NCBI GenBank assembly: GCA_026770575.1
Contig: MU657168.1
Coordinates: 322,841 to 386,840, forward strand
Length of the DNA stretch: 64,000 bases
Direction of reading: 5' to 3'
Source of the DNA: Pelagophyceae sp. CCMP2097
Lineage: Eukaryota > Sar > Pelagophyceae
In this document: one piece after another, positions 39,701-54,700 of the stretch
Numbering within the stretch: the first letter of the stretch is position 1
Layout: each line of letters begins with the position of its first letter
Program-made: the position numbers and the translations under genes
Notes under the pieces: model-generated
What the model was told of the DNA's origin: nothing
Databases searched by the model: none
Seen by the model: the letters and a program-made list of their open reading frames with translations, nothing else

Positions 39701-42700
39701 CGCGGCGACGCTTGAGGCCGCTGCCGCGTCGACCATGAGCTCCTGCAGCACCACGCCGCCGTCAGCGTCGCTCACGACGGCGGCGCAGTTGTCTCCGCCG
39801 CATCTGTCGGCCACGATGCGCAGCCGCGTGCCGTCGAGATTCGTTAGCGTAAAATCAACTTTGACAAAGTCCGTGAGCCCACCAATCGTGCGCAAGTCGC
39901 ACGCGCCCGAATCGACGGCCACGTCGGCCACCGTCTTGGCCGTCATGCCGAAGAAGGACGCCGCTAGAGCCAGCTCGTGGATGGCCATGTTCTGAAGCAG
40001 GCCTTCTGAATTGCGCTCAAAGCACTCGCCCAGGTTCGCTTCCGTGTAGTCGTTGAAATTGACGAGCGTGACCAACGCGCCCGGGTGCGCTTGGGCGGTG
40101 GTCAAGGCGCGCGTGAAGTACGGGGCCAGGTTCTTTATGAACCCCATGCACACCTATGTCCTGATGCGCGGCCGACGGCCGTCCGCCGGGGCTCACCGGG
40201 ACGTGTTTCGCCGCCGCGAGCGCGGCGAGGTCTTTGAGCTCGGAAACGGACGGCGCCCCCGGCTTCTCCAGCAGAATGTGCGTCGCGCCCGCGTCCAGCG
40301 CGGCGCGGAAGAGGCCCGGGTTCTCCGCCGTCCGCCCCGAAATGAGCGCAACGCGCGGCGAACCCAACGGGGTTCCGGCCCACGTCGAAGCGTCGAGCGC
40401 GGGGCGGAACGCCACGCCGTACTTCGACGACCACTCCCGCGCCAGCGCACCAAACTCCTGGCCCGCCGGCGTCTCCGCGCCGCTGCCGAGGAACCACGGC
40501 TCCACCTACGGCGCGCTCCGCGGCGGCGCCGAGCCCAGGCGGTCCCGCGGGGCCCGTGTCCACCGTTTCGATAGAGGCTCAACGACGCGGCGTTGGACGA
40601 CGTCCGTGAGCCGTGCCGCCGGGCATGCGCCCTCGACGAGCTGCAGACCGTGGAACCACCCCATCCCGCGGCCGGGGAGGCCACAGCCTATGAGCACGCA
40701 CTCCAGAACCGCGTGTTTCCCGCGTACAAGTGCCACGATTTCGGGTCTTTCCCGGCGCCAAATCGGCTTGGATACCGCTGACGGCTCCATAGTGACCGTC
40801 GTGACTGAGGGTTCTGGGTTTCCAACTCGCATTCTTGACACGGACGTCCGCCGACGACTGCAAAGCTCGCCTGCTTCTTTGCCGCCGCGGCGAGGCGGCT
40901 TTGCGCCCGCGCAGTCTTCTTCGGGGCCATCAACGCATCAGCCCGCGGCCAGAGCCAGATCAGGCAGGCCGCGCGGACCAGGGCCATCGTTTTCGAATCG
41001 TTCGAATTCCAAGAAACTTTGGGCCCGAAACTTCGAGAAGCTTCCGCGAAAGACCCGGACGTGAACACCCACCACACATCGGGCGCGCGAGAGACAGCCG
41101 CGAGATGACAAGCACACAGACGCTCGGAGCCCTATACTGCAATGCGATGATTCTTTATCATTTATACAATGACGTGCGTCGATGCGACGACGTTCGGCCC
41201 TGGCACGGTGGCCGATATCCCGACGGCCGATCGACGGCCCTTCTCGCTCGTCGCCGCGTCCGCCGGCGGCGTTGTGGCTCTCTCGGTGGCGTGGGGCCTC
41301 GTCCGGATTGGCCTCATTGGTTCGGTTCGGGTTCCTCGTCCGGGACGAAGCCGTCGTACTGGGAAGTAGAGTACCCCAATTTACGGCGGATCGGGACGAT
41401 GATGAGCGGCATCCTACAAGAACGCCGAAAGCGTCTCCCGTGCGGGCGGATGGTGCGTCGCACACCGCCATTGTGGCGACGGACGGACGACAGATAAAAA
41501 CGACTGCATCGGAGGAAAGCCTCACGCGACGCCGGTGGCGCCCAGCAGGCAGCTCACGAAGGCGGCCGGCTCGCGATCCTACGGCCCGGCTGCCTCGTGG
41601 ATCTTCGTTTGAACAAGGAAGCGCCCGAACGTTTGTGCGAGAAACGGAAGCTCGGTCGTCGACCACTCTCGCGAGGGCGCGCTCGACTCCAAACAAAATG
41701 TACAATATGACCCATGCATCGGACCAAACGCCCTCGAGCGGGGGTGCGTGGGGCGGTTGACACGGGATGCCAGGAAATGACATACGCACGCACCATAAAG
41801 CGGAGGACCCAGCCTTTGGGCTGCGTCGCCCAGAGCCACTGCAACGACAAGAGCGTCGAAGACAGCGCGACGGCGGCGTGGCCGCACCCCATGCTATACG
41901 GAGCTCCCTGTGCGACTTCGCGAGTGGAACAGTCCCGATCTTCCGAAGGTTCGAATGCGGTTCCGGGGACCCTGCTCGGAAATGGCGCAATTGCAGCTCC
42001 GAGGGTGTGTGGGCAAAAGTTGTCCACGCCATCGCTTTCCTCGTGTGCACGGGGTGCGCCGCAGCGTCGTGCATTTGGCCGTCGACGGCTCGCACCGAGA
42101 CGTCCGCCTCGCCTCGTCCACGCGGCGGCCAGTCCTCCACGTTGCATCAAAATTAGGCCCGCAGTCATCTCTGGAATTTTCGGAAAAGATGGACCGCGGC
42201 CTGCTCGCGCGCGCGACGTCGTCGGACGAGTCGCCGACGCCGGGCTACATGTTTGGCGAAGTCGCCAAGATGACGCTCGCGAGCGTGGATGCTTGCAAAG
42301 CGATTGAAGAGTCCCCACGCGCGGCGTCCGCGAGGAAGCTCGCCGCCGCGCGTCGACGGCGGCGCCGACGCGCGGCCATTCGCAGGTACCTGCTCACACG
42401 AATCCAGAAGAAGAACGCCAACGTGAAGTTCAAGTCACTGATGCTAATCAAGCACTCCCTCAGCGTCGCGACCCCTCACCCAAAATTCATGCGTCGTGGC
42501 CCGTCGGGCGCCGCAGATCGACCCCTCTTCGGAAAGATGGCTCTGGACCCTCCTCGTAGGCACGTTTCGAGGACGGGCTCGCCCGCCTTTCGAAGAGACC
42601 TGTGCCGCCAGCTCGGGCCTATCAAGGAATGCCTCCAGTTCTCTGGTGCGCCTTCTCCGCAGTTGCCCGGCCCTCTGCGTCTCAAACGCAGCGCACAGGT

Positions 42701-45700
42701 CCGCCCGACGCGCTCCGCGGCGACGAGATGTACCGCAAAGTCCGCGACGCGGCCAAGGAGGCGCTCGACGCCGTGACGAGCTCCGAGCCGATTGCGTCTG
42801 CGAACCAGTCGTCCGTCGGGGGCCGCATCGCCAGCTACAGCTCCGAGGGCGCGTACGGCGGCGACGGCGGCGGCTACGGCGGCAACGGCGGCAACTCTGC
42901 GTACTCCAACGGCCAGGGCGGTGGCTACGGCGGCCAGGGCTACGGCGGCCCGGGCGGCGGCGGCGGCGGCGGCCGCTACGAGGGCTACGGCAACTCGCCC
43001 ATGCCGCCGCAAAAGCCCGGCACGGCGCTTGGGAAGATGGCGGCGATGGCGACCGGCCTCGCCGAGTCGGCGGCGACGTCCGTCGTGGCCATCGCCCAGA
43101 GCGCGGGAGTCGACTCGCGCTACGTGGGCGGCAGCGAGCGCGCGGTGGGCGACGGCATGAGCGGCTCGCGCATGGGCGGCGTCGGCAACCCGGCCTTTGC
43201 CGACGCGCGGTTGGACAAGCCCACGTGGAGCGACCAGGCGGCGTCGACTGCGCGACGCGCGGGCAACTCGGTGCGCAACATGGCCTTTAAGAACGACATG
43301 AGCGAGGACTTGTCGGCCGTCTACGCGTCGAACCGCGGCGCCAATCCCTACGGCGGCCAGCGCGGGAACGGGTCCTACGAGCGCCCGACGATCCCCGGCG
43401 GCGGCGGCCACGACCAGTGGCAGCAGCCGCCGAGCGACGCGTATCAGTCGTACTCCAACGCTGGCGGCGCGGCGCCGCCGCGCCATTCCGAGCCGGAGCA
43501 GTCGTACCACGACCGGCCACGCGGCGACGTCGGCGGCGGCTGGGGCGCGCCCGGCGCGGCGCCGGGCAATGGCTACGGCGCCTCGGCCGGATCGGCGTCG
43601 TCGTCGCAGCAGCGCGCGCCGCCGTCGTACGACCAGCCGCGCGGCGGCGCGAACGGCTCTGTGGGCCGCGCGGGCGGCGCGAACCAGGACGGCGAGTACG
43701 AGCGCACGCTGATCCTCGACCTCTGCGCCGCCGGCGGCACGCGCGCGGTGCCGCCGGCGGACAAGCTGGCGACGTTTGTGGCCGCGGCGCCGACTTTGGA
43801 CCCCGAAGTCGTCGGCCCAAACCTGCTCGACCTTTTAGCCGACGAGCAGCCCTGGCAGGCGCGGTGCAAGGCCCTGGCCGTCGTCGAGGCGCTGGCGATA
43901 CAGCCGGGGTGCGAGGCGCACCGCGGCTACTTTGCCGAGGTGGCGCAGGACCTCGCCTACCTCTGCGACCAACCGCCCCTCGCCGTGCAGAAGCAGGCGC
44001 GCCGCACCCTCGCCGCCCTCGGCCACAGCGGCGCCGCCGTCACCGACGGCCGCCGCGCCGCACGCCGCGCGCCGGCGGACCAGGACGCCACGTTCGACGC
44101 GCCTGCGACGGCCGCCGCACCGGCGCGGCCACCGGCCGCCGCGCAGGCAAACCTCCTCGGCGACCTCTTCGACGACGACGACGACAATGACGACGCGCGG
44201 CCACCTCAGGCGCCTCAGGCGCCGCCGCCGCAGAGGACTTACCTGCTCGGCGACCTTCTCGGCGGCGACGACGAAGGAGGCGCGCCGCCGCAGGGCGGCT
44301 ACGCGGCGCCGCCGCAGGGCTTCGCGCCCGAGGCACGACCGCAGGGCGGCTCGCTCTTCGCCAACCTGGATGTCGGTCACGCGCCTGCGCCAGCGCGGGC
44401 GCCGGCGCCGGACGCCTTCGGCCAACCAGAGCCCGACCTCTTCGGGTCGCTCTCTGTCAAGACGGCCGCGCCAGCGGCGGCGGCGGCGCCCGTCGCGAAG
44501 CCCGCCGCGATCCAGCCGGCCGCGGCGCTGGTCGATCCCTTTGACTCGCTTGAGGTCGTCAGCAAACCGCCGCCGCCGCCGCCGGCGACGGGTGCGTACG
44601 CTTCTTCAAAGTATTTGTTTAAAGGCACTCGTTGTGCCTTCGACGGTGCCTATGAGCGCGCGTCCGTCTAGGCCCCGCGTTCTCGCCGAAGCAATCTCAG
44701 GGCGCGCCAGCGGCTGTTTTCGCGGCGCCGCACGGCCAGCCGCAGCAAGTGTACGGCCAGCCACAGTACGGCCAGCCCGCGTACGCGCCGCAGCAGCAGA
44801 CGTACGCGCCGCAGCAGCTGACGCCGCAGCAGATGCAGCAGCAGCAGATGCTGTACGCGCAACAAATGATGTACCAGCAGCAAATGTACGCGCAGCAGCA
44901 GCGCATGATGCAGCAGCAGGGCCAGCCGCAGTACGCGTACGCGCCGCAGCCGACGGCGATGATGAGCGGCCAGGCCATCCCGGGGCTCGACGACCCGGGG
45001 AGGTCGTCTGGCTTTTCGTTCATGGCGCCAAAGAAGGCGAGCGACTCCTTCGCCTTCGTATCCGACCTCATGGCGCCGCCGCCGCGGTAGAGGCCCGCGC
45101 CCAAGGCGGTCTTCGACCGGCGCGGGCGGAGCAGCCCTCGTTCGAGGCGCAGCGTCCGAACACCCGCCGCGTGGGACGAGTCGGAATGGTCGCATTCCAC
45201 CGCTGCCACCGCCACCACGACGCAGCATTGGCAACCGGATTGTCTTGTGAATTGATCACGTCCGACCCTTCGTAGTAAATTTAAGTCAGGTAGAACACCT
45301 TCACGGGGACCCCTCTGCTCGGAGCCGCGGCGCGCGCGTGCCTTGTGACTTTCAAGCACGTTATCGTCATCCCCCAGCCACGGCATACATCCCCCAGCCA
45401 CGCCATACGCAACGTCTCGAAATCGTCGCAGTCCTCCTGTCCAACGACTGTCCAACGAAGGCTCCCTCCGTTCGGTTGCGAGTTCCGTGTTCAGGATTTC
45501 CACGCGTGCCGTTCGGCGTCGGGGCGGCCTCGGCGCACCCCGGGGCGGCTTTGGGCCCGCGTTCAAAAAGTCACAAGTTTAGGGGGAGCGGGGCGCGTGC
45601 CTTAGGCGCGCTCGAGCGTGCGGCCGCGGGCCGGGCGCTCGAAGACGAAGCGGCCGTCTGGTCGGGGGATCTCGGGCGACTCGTACTTTGGGGCGCCGTC

Positions 45701-48700
45701 GAGCATCTTGGCCTTGCGCGGGCGCACGGGCGCGGGGCGGATGGCGAGGCGGATCGACTTTTCGACGTTGTTGGACGAAGTCGAATGTTTGCCCATCATC
45801 TTCGAGCTGTTCTTGCCCGGCAGCGCCTTGCGCGTCAGCGCGATGCGCCCCTGGCGGCCCATGCTGCAGAGACGAGGCGGGCGGCGCGGGAGAGTCCTCG
45901 GCGCGAATCGAGTCCTGGCGATAGATTTCTCTCTCTCTTCTGGAACAAGAACAATAGGACTTTATAGTCACTAGAGAGAGGCTGTGACCACATCCCCTGG
46001 TTCAGCTCGAGGCCAAAGGCGCAGTGACAGCACAGCAGGCAGAGCCGCGTCAAGACTCCATGGAGGCCGGGGCCAGACCCGGAGAGGCTCTTCTAAGACT
46101 GGCATGAAGGCCGGGTCCAGAGGCTCTTCTTGAGAGAGCCTCGGCCCACGATGGCAGACCCCCCCGGATGTGACCAGGATGCTGGCGAAGTCGGTGCGGT
46201 CGCCGCGGCTTCTGGCGGCGGTCGAGTGCCTTTGCTGTGGAGGCTTGGGGCCGCAATGTTCAAGGGTACTAGTACTCGGCCAATTCTCGGCCGCGCGACT
46301 ACTTTGGCGATACAGTTGTAGTGTTAGAATCCGAGCCTCAGCATTTTCCTGGTCGAGTGTCACGGGGCTCCGGCGTGCGGAGGTCGCACCCTTTCGGCGG
46401 CTGCGATGGTCGAGGTTGCGTCGTGGCCGCGCGAGGCCGCGGCGCCCGAGGCTGCGTCGGGGCCGCGCGAGGCCGTTGCGGGCGCCGAGGCCGTGAAGCG
46501 GAGCCCGGCGAACAAGGCGGTGCTCGTGGCGGCGTGCATCAACTCCCTCTGCTCGTTGACCGTGGCGGCGAGTCTGTGCGCGTTCTTCCCGCGCGTCGTG
46601 GCGCGCCAGGCGGCGGGGACGGCGTTCGACGCGGGGCTCGTCTTCGCAGCATACCCACTCGCCGGCGCGCTGGCGTCGCCCTGCGTGCCCGCGCTCTCGA
46701 GGCGCGTGCCGAGGCCCGCAATCGTCTACTTCGGCATCGCCTGCACCATTTTTGCGCTTTTGGGCTTTGCTCGAGCGTCGACGATCCGGACATGGGTCCT
46801 GTGGCGGCTGGCGCAGGGCGCCGCGGGCGCGCTCGTCGATGTGCCCATGACGGGCATGCTCCTCACGTACACCTCGGACGTCGCCGAGGACACGGGCATC
46901 CTCGAGGCTGTGGCCGGCCTTGCATACACCGCCGCGCCCGCCATCGGTGCGTGACTCGGACACACGCCCAGAGTTTCACCGCGGCCCGCAGGCGGCGCTC
47001 TGTACGAGGCCTTTGGCGACCGCGCGACGTTTGAGGTCCTGGCGGCGTGCCAGGCCGTCTCGCTCGTCGTGGTGCCCTGCGTGCTGCGGGGCGTCCACAG
47101 TAAGGAGTGGGCCGGTTTTCGCGGCGGCGCCGTTTCCGCGGTCGACGAGGCCCCCGCCGCGCGCCCAAAGGATGCGGCGCAGAGCGCGTGGCTCTACCTG
47201 GTGCGTGCCACTACCCCGGCTCGAGCCCCTCGACCGCATTCTCTAGTTCCGCATGCCTGCTGTGAGTATTGGCATGGCGACGTTTGCGTGGTCCACGGCG
47301 GCGCTCGGGTTTTACGACGCGGCCAACGCGCAGCACGAGCACGCGACGCTGAGTTTTACGCCGGTGGACGTCGGGCTCACTTTCCTCGTCCCGGCCCTCG
47401 CCTACGCGGCCGTGTCGCCCTTCGCGGGGACGACGATCCGCGCCTACGGCGCGCGCACGCCCCTCGTCGTCGGCTGCGTGCTCTGGGTCCTCGCCTGCCT
47501 CTCCTGGGGCCCGCTGCCCCTGAAGACGCCGCACGTTCGCGCTTACGTCTGGCTCATGCTCGCTTTGAACAGCGCCCTCATCGGGCCGGCCATCGCTCTC
47601 ATGTTCCAGGCCCCGCTCCCGCTCGCGCGGCACTTCATCGACGCGCACCGCGCGCGCGGTGTGGGACCGCCGTCGCAGGCGGTAGACGACACGCTGGCCG
47701 CGCTCCAGAACGCCGCAAACTCGATCGGCGCCGTCGTGGGCCCGCTCGTCGGCGGCTTTTTGGTGGACCGCGCGCCGCAGCTCCACGAGCCGGGCTGTCG
47801 CCTGCACGACGGGGCCAAGTGCCACTCTGGGTTTCTTTGGGGTACGGTCCTCTTCACTTTGGGTTTTGCCGCGTTTGTCCCTTTGATCCTCACCCTCGTG
47901 CCCTCGGACAGCCCGAATCGGAAACGAGAAGACGACGAGGCGACGGACGCACGCCTCGAACCCCTCTTGCGAGAAGCCACGCTCATCTAAGCCACGCTCA
48001 TCGAATCTCGCCCCCGTTCTGAACAAGGGACCTCGGGCCCCGCGCACCTCGCCAGCAAGTCGTAAGACCCGCGGGCGGTCGAGGGAGCCCGCAAGGCGCA
48101 AGCTGGCCCGTCGACATGAGTCTCGCGTCGCAAGGTCTGGGCTGCGTGTGGCACGAGGATGTCACCACTGTCACTCTGGGGAGAGGGGTACTCGGGTAAT
48201 CCGGTGCCATACTGCCATTTATATACAGGCTGCTTTGAAGGGTCCGCGACCCCTTCCCCACGCTGGGGGAGCCATAAAGAAGACCGCACGCGACGTCCTG
48301 CTCCGTCGCTTTCACGAAAAAGCTCGAGCGGAGACGTCAATTGGGCCATAAGGACATTTCAACGCGTTTCAAGGGTGGCGCGATTGCTTACACTCGTGCT
48401 GCATGCCGCGGCCCGCAAGGCCGGTCACGGACCGAAAGGCCGCGCATTCCGCCGCAAGGCCGCGCGGCGGCCGCACGCTCAAGCGCGTCTCGGTCTGAGG
48501 AGCGCCCGTCTCATGTTGTGCTTTGTGCTCCCACGTCGCGACGGCCGCCAGGGGTTCGGGGAGGTTATCTGTTTGATTTACGGCGGTCGGTCCACCGCGC
48601 GGGTCTTTAAAGGCGGGCGGACTGCGGGAGAAGTCACGGGTCCGCGAGCGGCGCGTCTGCCGCGGGTGCGTCTCGGATTGAGGCTTCTTCCGGCTTGTCG

Positions 48701-51700
48701 CGATTCAGGATCCGGACCATTTCCTCGGGCGTTCGAATGATCTTGTACGTCTCGAGGTACGTCTTGACGAAGTCCATACCGGGGGGTTTGGGCGCGGGGA
48801 ACTGCCACGTGAAAAGTGGTACAAAAGCCTTGTGGCAGAAGAGTTGGAAGACGAACATCTCCAGCGCAAAGATCATAGTCGTCATGTGCTCCGCGGTGCA
48901 GGGCCCGACGCGCCGCGGGAGGAAGGCGGAGAAGAGCACGTCCTGGACCGACATAGCCGGCACAAAAAAGATGTAGAGCCGGAAACGTAAAGAGACGATG
49001 CCGGCGCGCTCGGGGAGCACGAGCTTGTTCATCACCTGCGTGTGGGTACCACCTCCGGCGGCCTAGGGCGCTCTCGGGGAGATCTCTGACCTGGACGAGG
49101 GGGATAATGCCTGAGAGGCCGTAAAACGTGCAGAGCAGGCTCGCGTAGGCCAAGTGGCCGTACAACGGCGTCGCCTTCGGGCAGAGGTCGGTATCGCCTT
49201 GTTCTCGTAAGAGGCCGTAGGCTTGTAGCGTCTCGTGCAGTACTAAGAGTAAACCAAGGAGCCAGATATAATCCTTCGTCCGGCGGATGCAGACGCGGAG
49301 CCACGCCGTTGAGGGCACGAACGTCAACGCGCAGGCGAAGGGCATCAAAGGCGGCAGCATGAGCTGGGGCTTCAATCGACCGGCCCCGTCGAAGTACTTC
49401 CCCGCGACGATGATATTCTCCTCCTCCCCCCCGTAGCCCAAAATGTTCGCGTACGACGTCAGCAGCAACACGTAGTGGTACACCCAGACGAGCCTAGGCG
49501 GTCGATGTGCGGACCGTATACGGTAGGGTTCACGTACCGGCAAAGAACAGCCACGTCCGTATAAAAGATGGCGCTCCTGTGCAAAACCGCCCCGACGCCA
49601 TTCGACAGCGCGAAGAGGCCCGGCATCAAGATCAGGCCGCGGCAGTGCTTGCCGATGCTCGGCAGGAAGGTGGGGTAGAGGTGGAACCAATAGACGTCGA
49701 TCAGGGAGAGCGCAAAGGTCCCGATCCCAAAGCCAAACGCCACCCAGTCGATCAGCAGCGTCATCGCCCGAGCCGGGGCTAATAGGCCAAAGGCGATCCC
49801 CGCCCAAGGCGATGCGCGACCGTGACCCCGAAGCAGGAACGGCTCCAGCTGTGCGACTCGCGCGCGCTCCGGGAAGGCGAGTGCGGCGACCGGTCACGGG
49901 CGGACCACTTCGCGTTCGACGACAACGCGCTGTTCTAGTTCGGCTGGAATGGTTAGATGCCGTTCTTCCTCGTGATTTCGACTCTCTCACCTTCACCCGC
50001 TTTACCACCGCTTCGTCTCTGTTGAGAAGGTCGCTGAAAACTTGTGCCCTTATATATTGATTGAATCAAATCCCTCTCTCAGCCGTAGTTTAATTAAAAC
50101 TTTAAAATCTTTCAAAGGCCTGCCACGGCTGGCGACACCGCGCGAAGGAATGCTGGATTCCGCGCCGAGCGCCGGGCCGGCGGCCCCGGAGCCGGAGCCG
50201 GCGTCCGGCGTGGTCGCGTCCGACGCCGGCGTGCCGGCCTGTGCGTCGGACAGCGTCGAGGAGCCCGCCGCGGCGGCGTCTAAGGAAGGCGACGTAGGCG
50301 ACGGTCCGCGAGGCGCGGGCGATCCCTCGCGCTTCGACGCTGACGACGCCGCCGACGGCAAGCCCGGCACGCCGTTTGACGAGACTGACAATCTGCTCGA
50401 GCCGTCTCCGCAAATCGGACGCGCGGCGGCGCAGCCCGCAGCCGACTCGGACGCCGACGACGACGACGGCGCGCTCGATGCCGCCTTTGCCGCCGAGGAC
50501 GAGGACGCCGACGACGACGACGACGCCGCCGCTGACAACGCCGACAACGCCGACGAGTACGATGCACACGACTTGGCCGCGGACCAAGATTCTTCTTCCT
50601 CTCAATCCGACGACGACGACGCCTCTGTGGAGACAACGGAAGCGGCGGAGCGCCTCGCGGCGACTCGCGCCGCGCGCCGCGAGGCGCATTCGCAGGAATG
50701 GGGCGATTCCGACGACGAGGCGAGCGCCTCGAGCGGCCCCGCCGCCGGCGGCCGCGCGGCCGAGCCCGACGCGGCGGCGGCGAAGCGCGCGGAGGCCGAG
50801 GCGCAGCGCATCGCCAAGGTGCGGCTGAAGAACAAGCTCAAGGTGGCGCGGAAACGAGAACGCGTCGAGGCCGAGCTCAAAGCGCAGCGCGTCGCAAAGG
50901 CGCAGCAGCGCGACGCCGCGCGCGACGCCGCGCAGCAGCAGCAGCGCGATGCCGCGGCGCAGCAGGCCGCCGCCAAGCCGAGCGCCGAGGCGCGCGGCTC
51001 CGCGCCGGCGCGCGCCATGGCGGGCAAGCTCGGCAAGCTGCGCAAGCTGCTCGACCTGCCAAAGGCGCAGCGCATGGCGGAGCTTTTGGCCATCACGAAC
51101 CTGCGGAAACTGGAGCCGATGTTTGAGACGAACGAGATTGACATCGACGCTCTCAAGCTGCTCGAGGGCCCCGATTTTGTCGATCTCGGCATCGACGACG
51201 CCGCGCGCAAAGCGCTCTTCGAGGCGGTGGCGCTCCTCGACTCGCAAGAGTGCCGCAACTTTGTCCAATCGGCCCCGACCGCCGCCAAGGCCGCGCCTGC
51301 CGCCGCGCCCGCGCCCGCGCCGCGGGCGCCGTCGCCTCGGACGGTGCCGCCCGCGCCGTCGCCGCGGGCGCCGCCCGCGCCGTCGCCCGCGGTAGCGGCC
51401 ACGTCGAAGAAGCAGACCCTCGAAGAGAAGCTCGTGGCGAAGATGGAGACCGCCGCTGCCGCTTCCCCCGCATCTGGCGGCGGCGACGGCGCGGAGCAGT
51501 CGGGCGTGGTTTCGTACGTGTCGAAGAAGACTTACGGGTTTGTGAAATGTGGAGGAGAGACGCATTTCTTCCACGTCTCCGAGCTGCCCGCAGACGTGCG
51601 CCGCGACGTCTGGAAGGGCGACACTCTGGCCTTTCGCGTCGTGACTGCCAACGACGGCAGGACCATGGCCACGCGAGTGCGCGTGCTCCAATGGGGCCCG

Positions 51701-54700
51701 CAGAACCGCAACCGCAAGGACGCAGAGGCCAGCGCCGCAAAGGACGTCGCCCAAGCCGCCGCGCCGGCACCGGCGCCGGTGCCGGTGCCGTCGGCGCCAG
51801 TGTCGGTGTCCGTCTCGGTGGCGGCGGCGGCCAAGGCGCGGTTGTCGTTCCGAGGCAGCAACTCGCCGTCGGCGGACGGCCCCGTGTTCTCCCCGGCCGC
51901 GGCTTCGGCGGCGGCTTCGCCCCCGCCGTCCGCGGCGACCCACGGCGGCGTGGTGCGGACGTTTTTTCACGGCGCCTACGGCTTCATAGCGCGAAATGAC
52001 GGCGGCGCCGACGCGTGGTTCCACATCTCCGACCTGGCGCCGGCGGCCAAGGAAGTGCAGCCGGGCGATTCCGTCCGCTTCGGCCTCCGCGTCGTCGAGG
52101 GCCGAATCTCCGCGTGCGACGTCCGCGTTGTCGCGCCCGAGCCCGCCGCGAGCAGGCGGGCGTCGCCGACGAACACGGGGCGGACGTCGCCCACTGGGCG
52201 AACGTCGCCGACGGCGGCGGCGGCGGCGCTGACGGCCTTGGCGGCGGCACCGGCCACGAAGACGGCGCGGCGGAGCGACGCGGCAGTGTCGCAGGTCGTC
52301 GCGGGCGCGGTGAGCGACGTGCAGAGGCAGAGCGACGCGCAGTGGCTCATCGGCGCGGAGCGGCGGCAGCTCGAGGCGTCTCGCCTCGAGCTCGAGGCGG
52401 AGCGGCGCAAGCTCGAGGCGGAGCGCGCGCGCGCGGAGCGCGACAAGGGCAAGCTCGTCGACGACAAGAAACGCTTCGAGGACCTGATGAAGGCCGAGGT
52501 TGACCGCGCGAAGGCGACTCGCCAGTCCGAGGCCGCCGCGGCAAAGGCGTTGAAGCCCGCGGCAAAGGCGTTGAAGCAGGCGGCCAAGGAAAGGTTCCAA
52601 AAGAAAAAGGCGGAGCAGCGCCCGGTCTACGACGGCGACGACGGCCGCGACGATGGCCTCCGATACGGCGAGGGTTACCGCCCCTCTGACCGCGCGCCTC
52701 CGACGGCGGGCCACCTCAACGCCAACGCGCCCACGTACGGCCTCAACGCCGCCGCGCCGTCGTTTGGCCACCTCAACGCGGGCACGCAAGAGTTCAGCGC
52801 CAGCGCGCCGGCGTTTAACCCCACCGCCGGCGCGTTCAACCCCGCCGCGCCGGCGTTCAACGCCCCGGCGTACGCGCCGTCCTTCGTCGCGCCCGTGCCG
52901 CTCTTCGTCGGGCCCGCGCCGGCGTACACCGCGCCCGCGTTCGACCCTTCGTTTTCCGCGCCCGCGTACGGCTACGCCTCTGAGCCCGCGTACGCGTCGT
53001 CGCTGTACCACGGCCCGCCGGCGCAACAGTACGGCGCACAGTACGGCGCTGTATACGAGGCGCCGCAGTACGCCTACGGCGCCGACGGCGCCGCGTACGC
53101 CTCGCGGCCACCGGTGCCGGCCATGTACGCGCGGCCGCCGGAAGTCTACGACGCGCAAGCGTACGACGCGACGTACGACCAAACGCAGTACTACGGCGCC
53201 TATTAGCGCGCCGCAGCGGACCGCGCCGCGGCGGAAACGCCGCGGCACCGCAGGGGAACTCCACGGCGCGGGCCAGTGCCGCGGCGCTGCCGACGCGCCC
53301 TAGACAGGCCCGTCCAATTTTCGCGCGCGTGTCGCCGCTGGAAGTAGCAAGACAGTCGTAACAATGCAGTGTGAATAACAGTCGCACCTCGCCCTGCGCC
53401 TCGTCTGCCCGGCCTTTGAGGGATCGCAAGCCCGTACTCTAGGGCCGTACATGAAAAGACCTTAAAATACCGTGACTGTCTTGCGTCTTCTTCCGAGTCG
53501 GTCTGGAGGATTGGCATGCCGTCCGTCGCAGGCGGTTTTTGGATCACGACGTCGTTCTTGAATCCACCGGCTCGGCACTGGCACGGCCCAACCGTCGTTC
53601 TAGCAGGCTCCATTCGGGTTGAGAAAGTGTCACGTACCTAAATAAGGCCCGTGGATTTAAATTGTGCGTTGGACTCATTTCTTGTTCTTCCCGTTTTGAC
53701 CCCGCACTTGATCCGGAGGCGCGCGCGACGACGACGCGGACCCACGACCGGCGCGCGGGCCCACGACCGGCGCGCGGCCGCGGGGGTGCGCGGTCCAAGC
53801 CGTGGGCTCTTGATCCGCGCGCAGCGGCGCACGCGGGCGGAGTATGGCCGAGGCGTCGGACGACGTCTTCGCGGCACTGTTGCGGTTTGACACGACCGTG
53901 GGCCCGACGCTGGAGTGGATTTGGCCGCTGCCGTCGGATCCCTCGCTGCGCGCGGCATGCGCGCAGCAGCTCCCATTCATCTGCCTGCACGAGGGCGCGT
54001 CGTCGATCCGCGAGACGGTCGAGACCGACGCCTTGCTCTTCACCGTCGCGGCCGGCCCGCGCGCCCTCTTCGGCGCGTCGCTCATGCACTCGGAGAGGCA
54101 CGACGAGGGCAGCCGCGGCAGCAGGCAACGCGCCGTGGCCATACTCGCGCGATACCCGGCCTTTGACGTCCTCGAGTTCCGCGCGCGCGCCCTCGCCCTC
54201 CTCTGCCTCGACGAGACGTCGGGCGCCTCGGACGAAGTCCGGGCAGTGCTCGCGAGCTTGCCGCGTCCGTGCCCTGCCCAAAAGTCCAAAGCGGGTCGTC
54301 GTCGACGAGTGATGCGCCCCCTTAGGCGAGCACGCGCGAGCGGTGTGCGGACCCGCGCGACGCGGACTACGCGTCGTCGGTGCCGCTTGCGCCGCTCTTC
54401 CGCCTCGGGCCGGCGCGCGTCGTCGAGCTTTTGAAGATTATAGCGCTCCGCGGCCGCGTCGTCTTCGTCTCAAAGGATGCTGCGCTCGCCGCGCGGTGCG
54501 CTTTGGGCGTGGCGGCGCTGCTGCCGGCTCACCTCTCCGCGGGTGTGGCGGCGCTCACGGCGCACGACGTGCCACGCCTCGGCGCTGCGTCCTTCGCCTG
54601 GGCTCAAAAAGGCCTGCCGCTCGTTTTAGACTCGGCCCTATCGCCGGCGCTCTCGTTTGCGACGGCGGCGCTCGCGCTCGGCGATTCGGCCCTCGGGCCA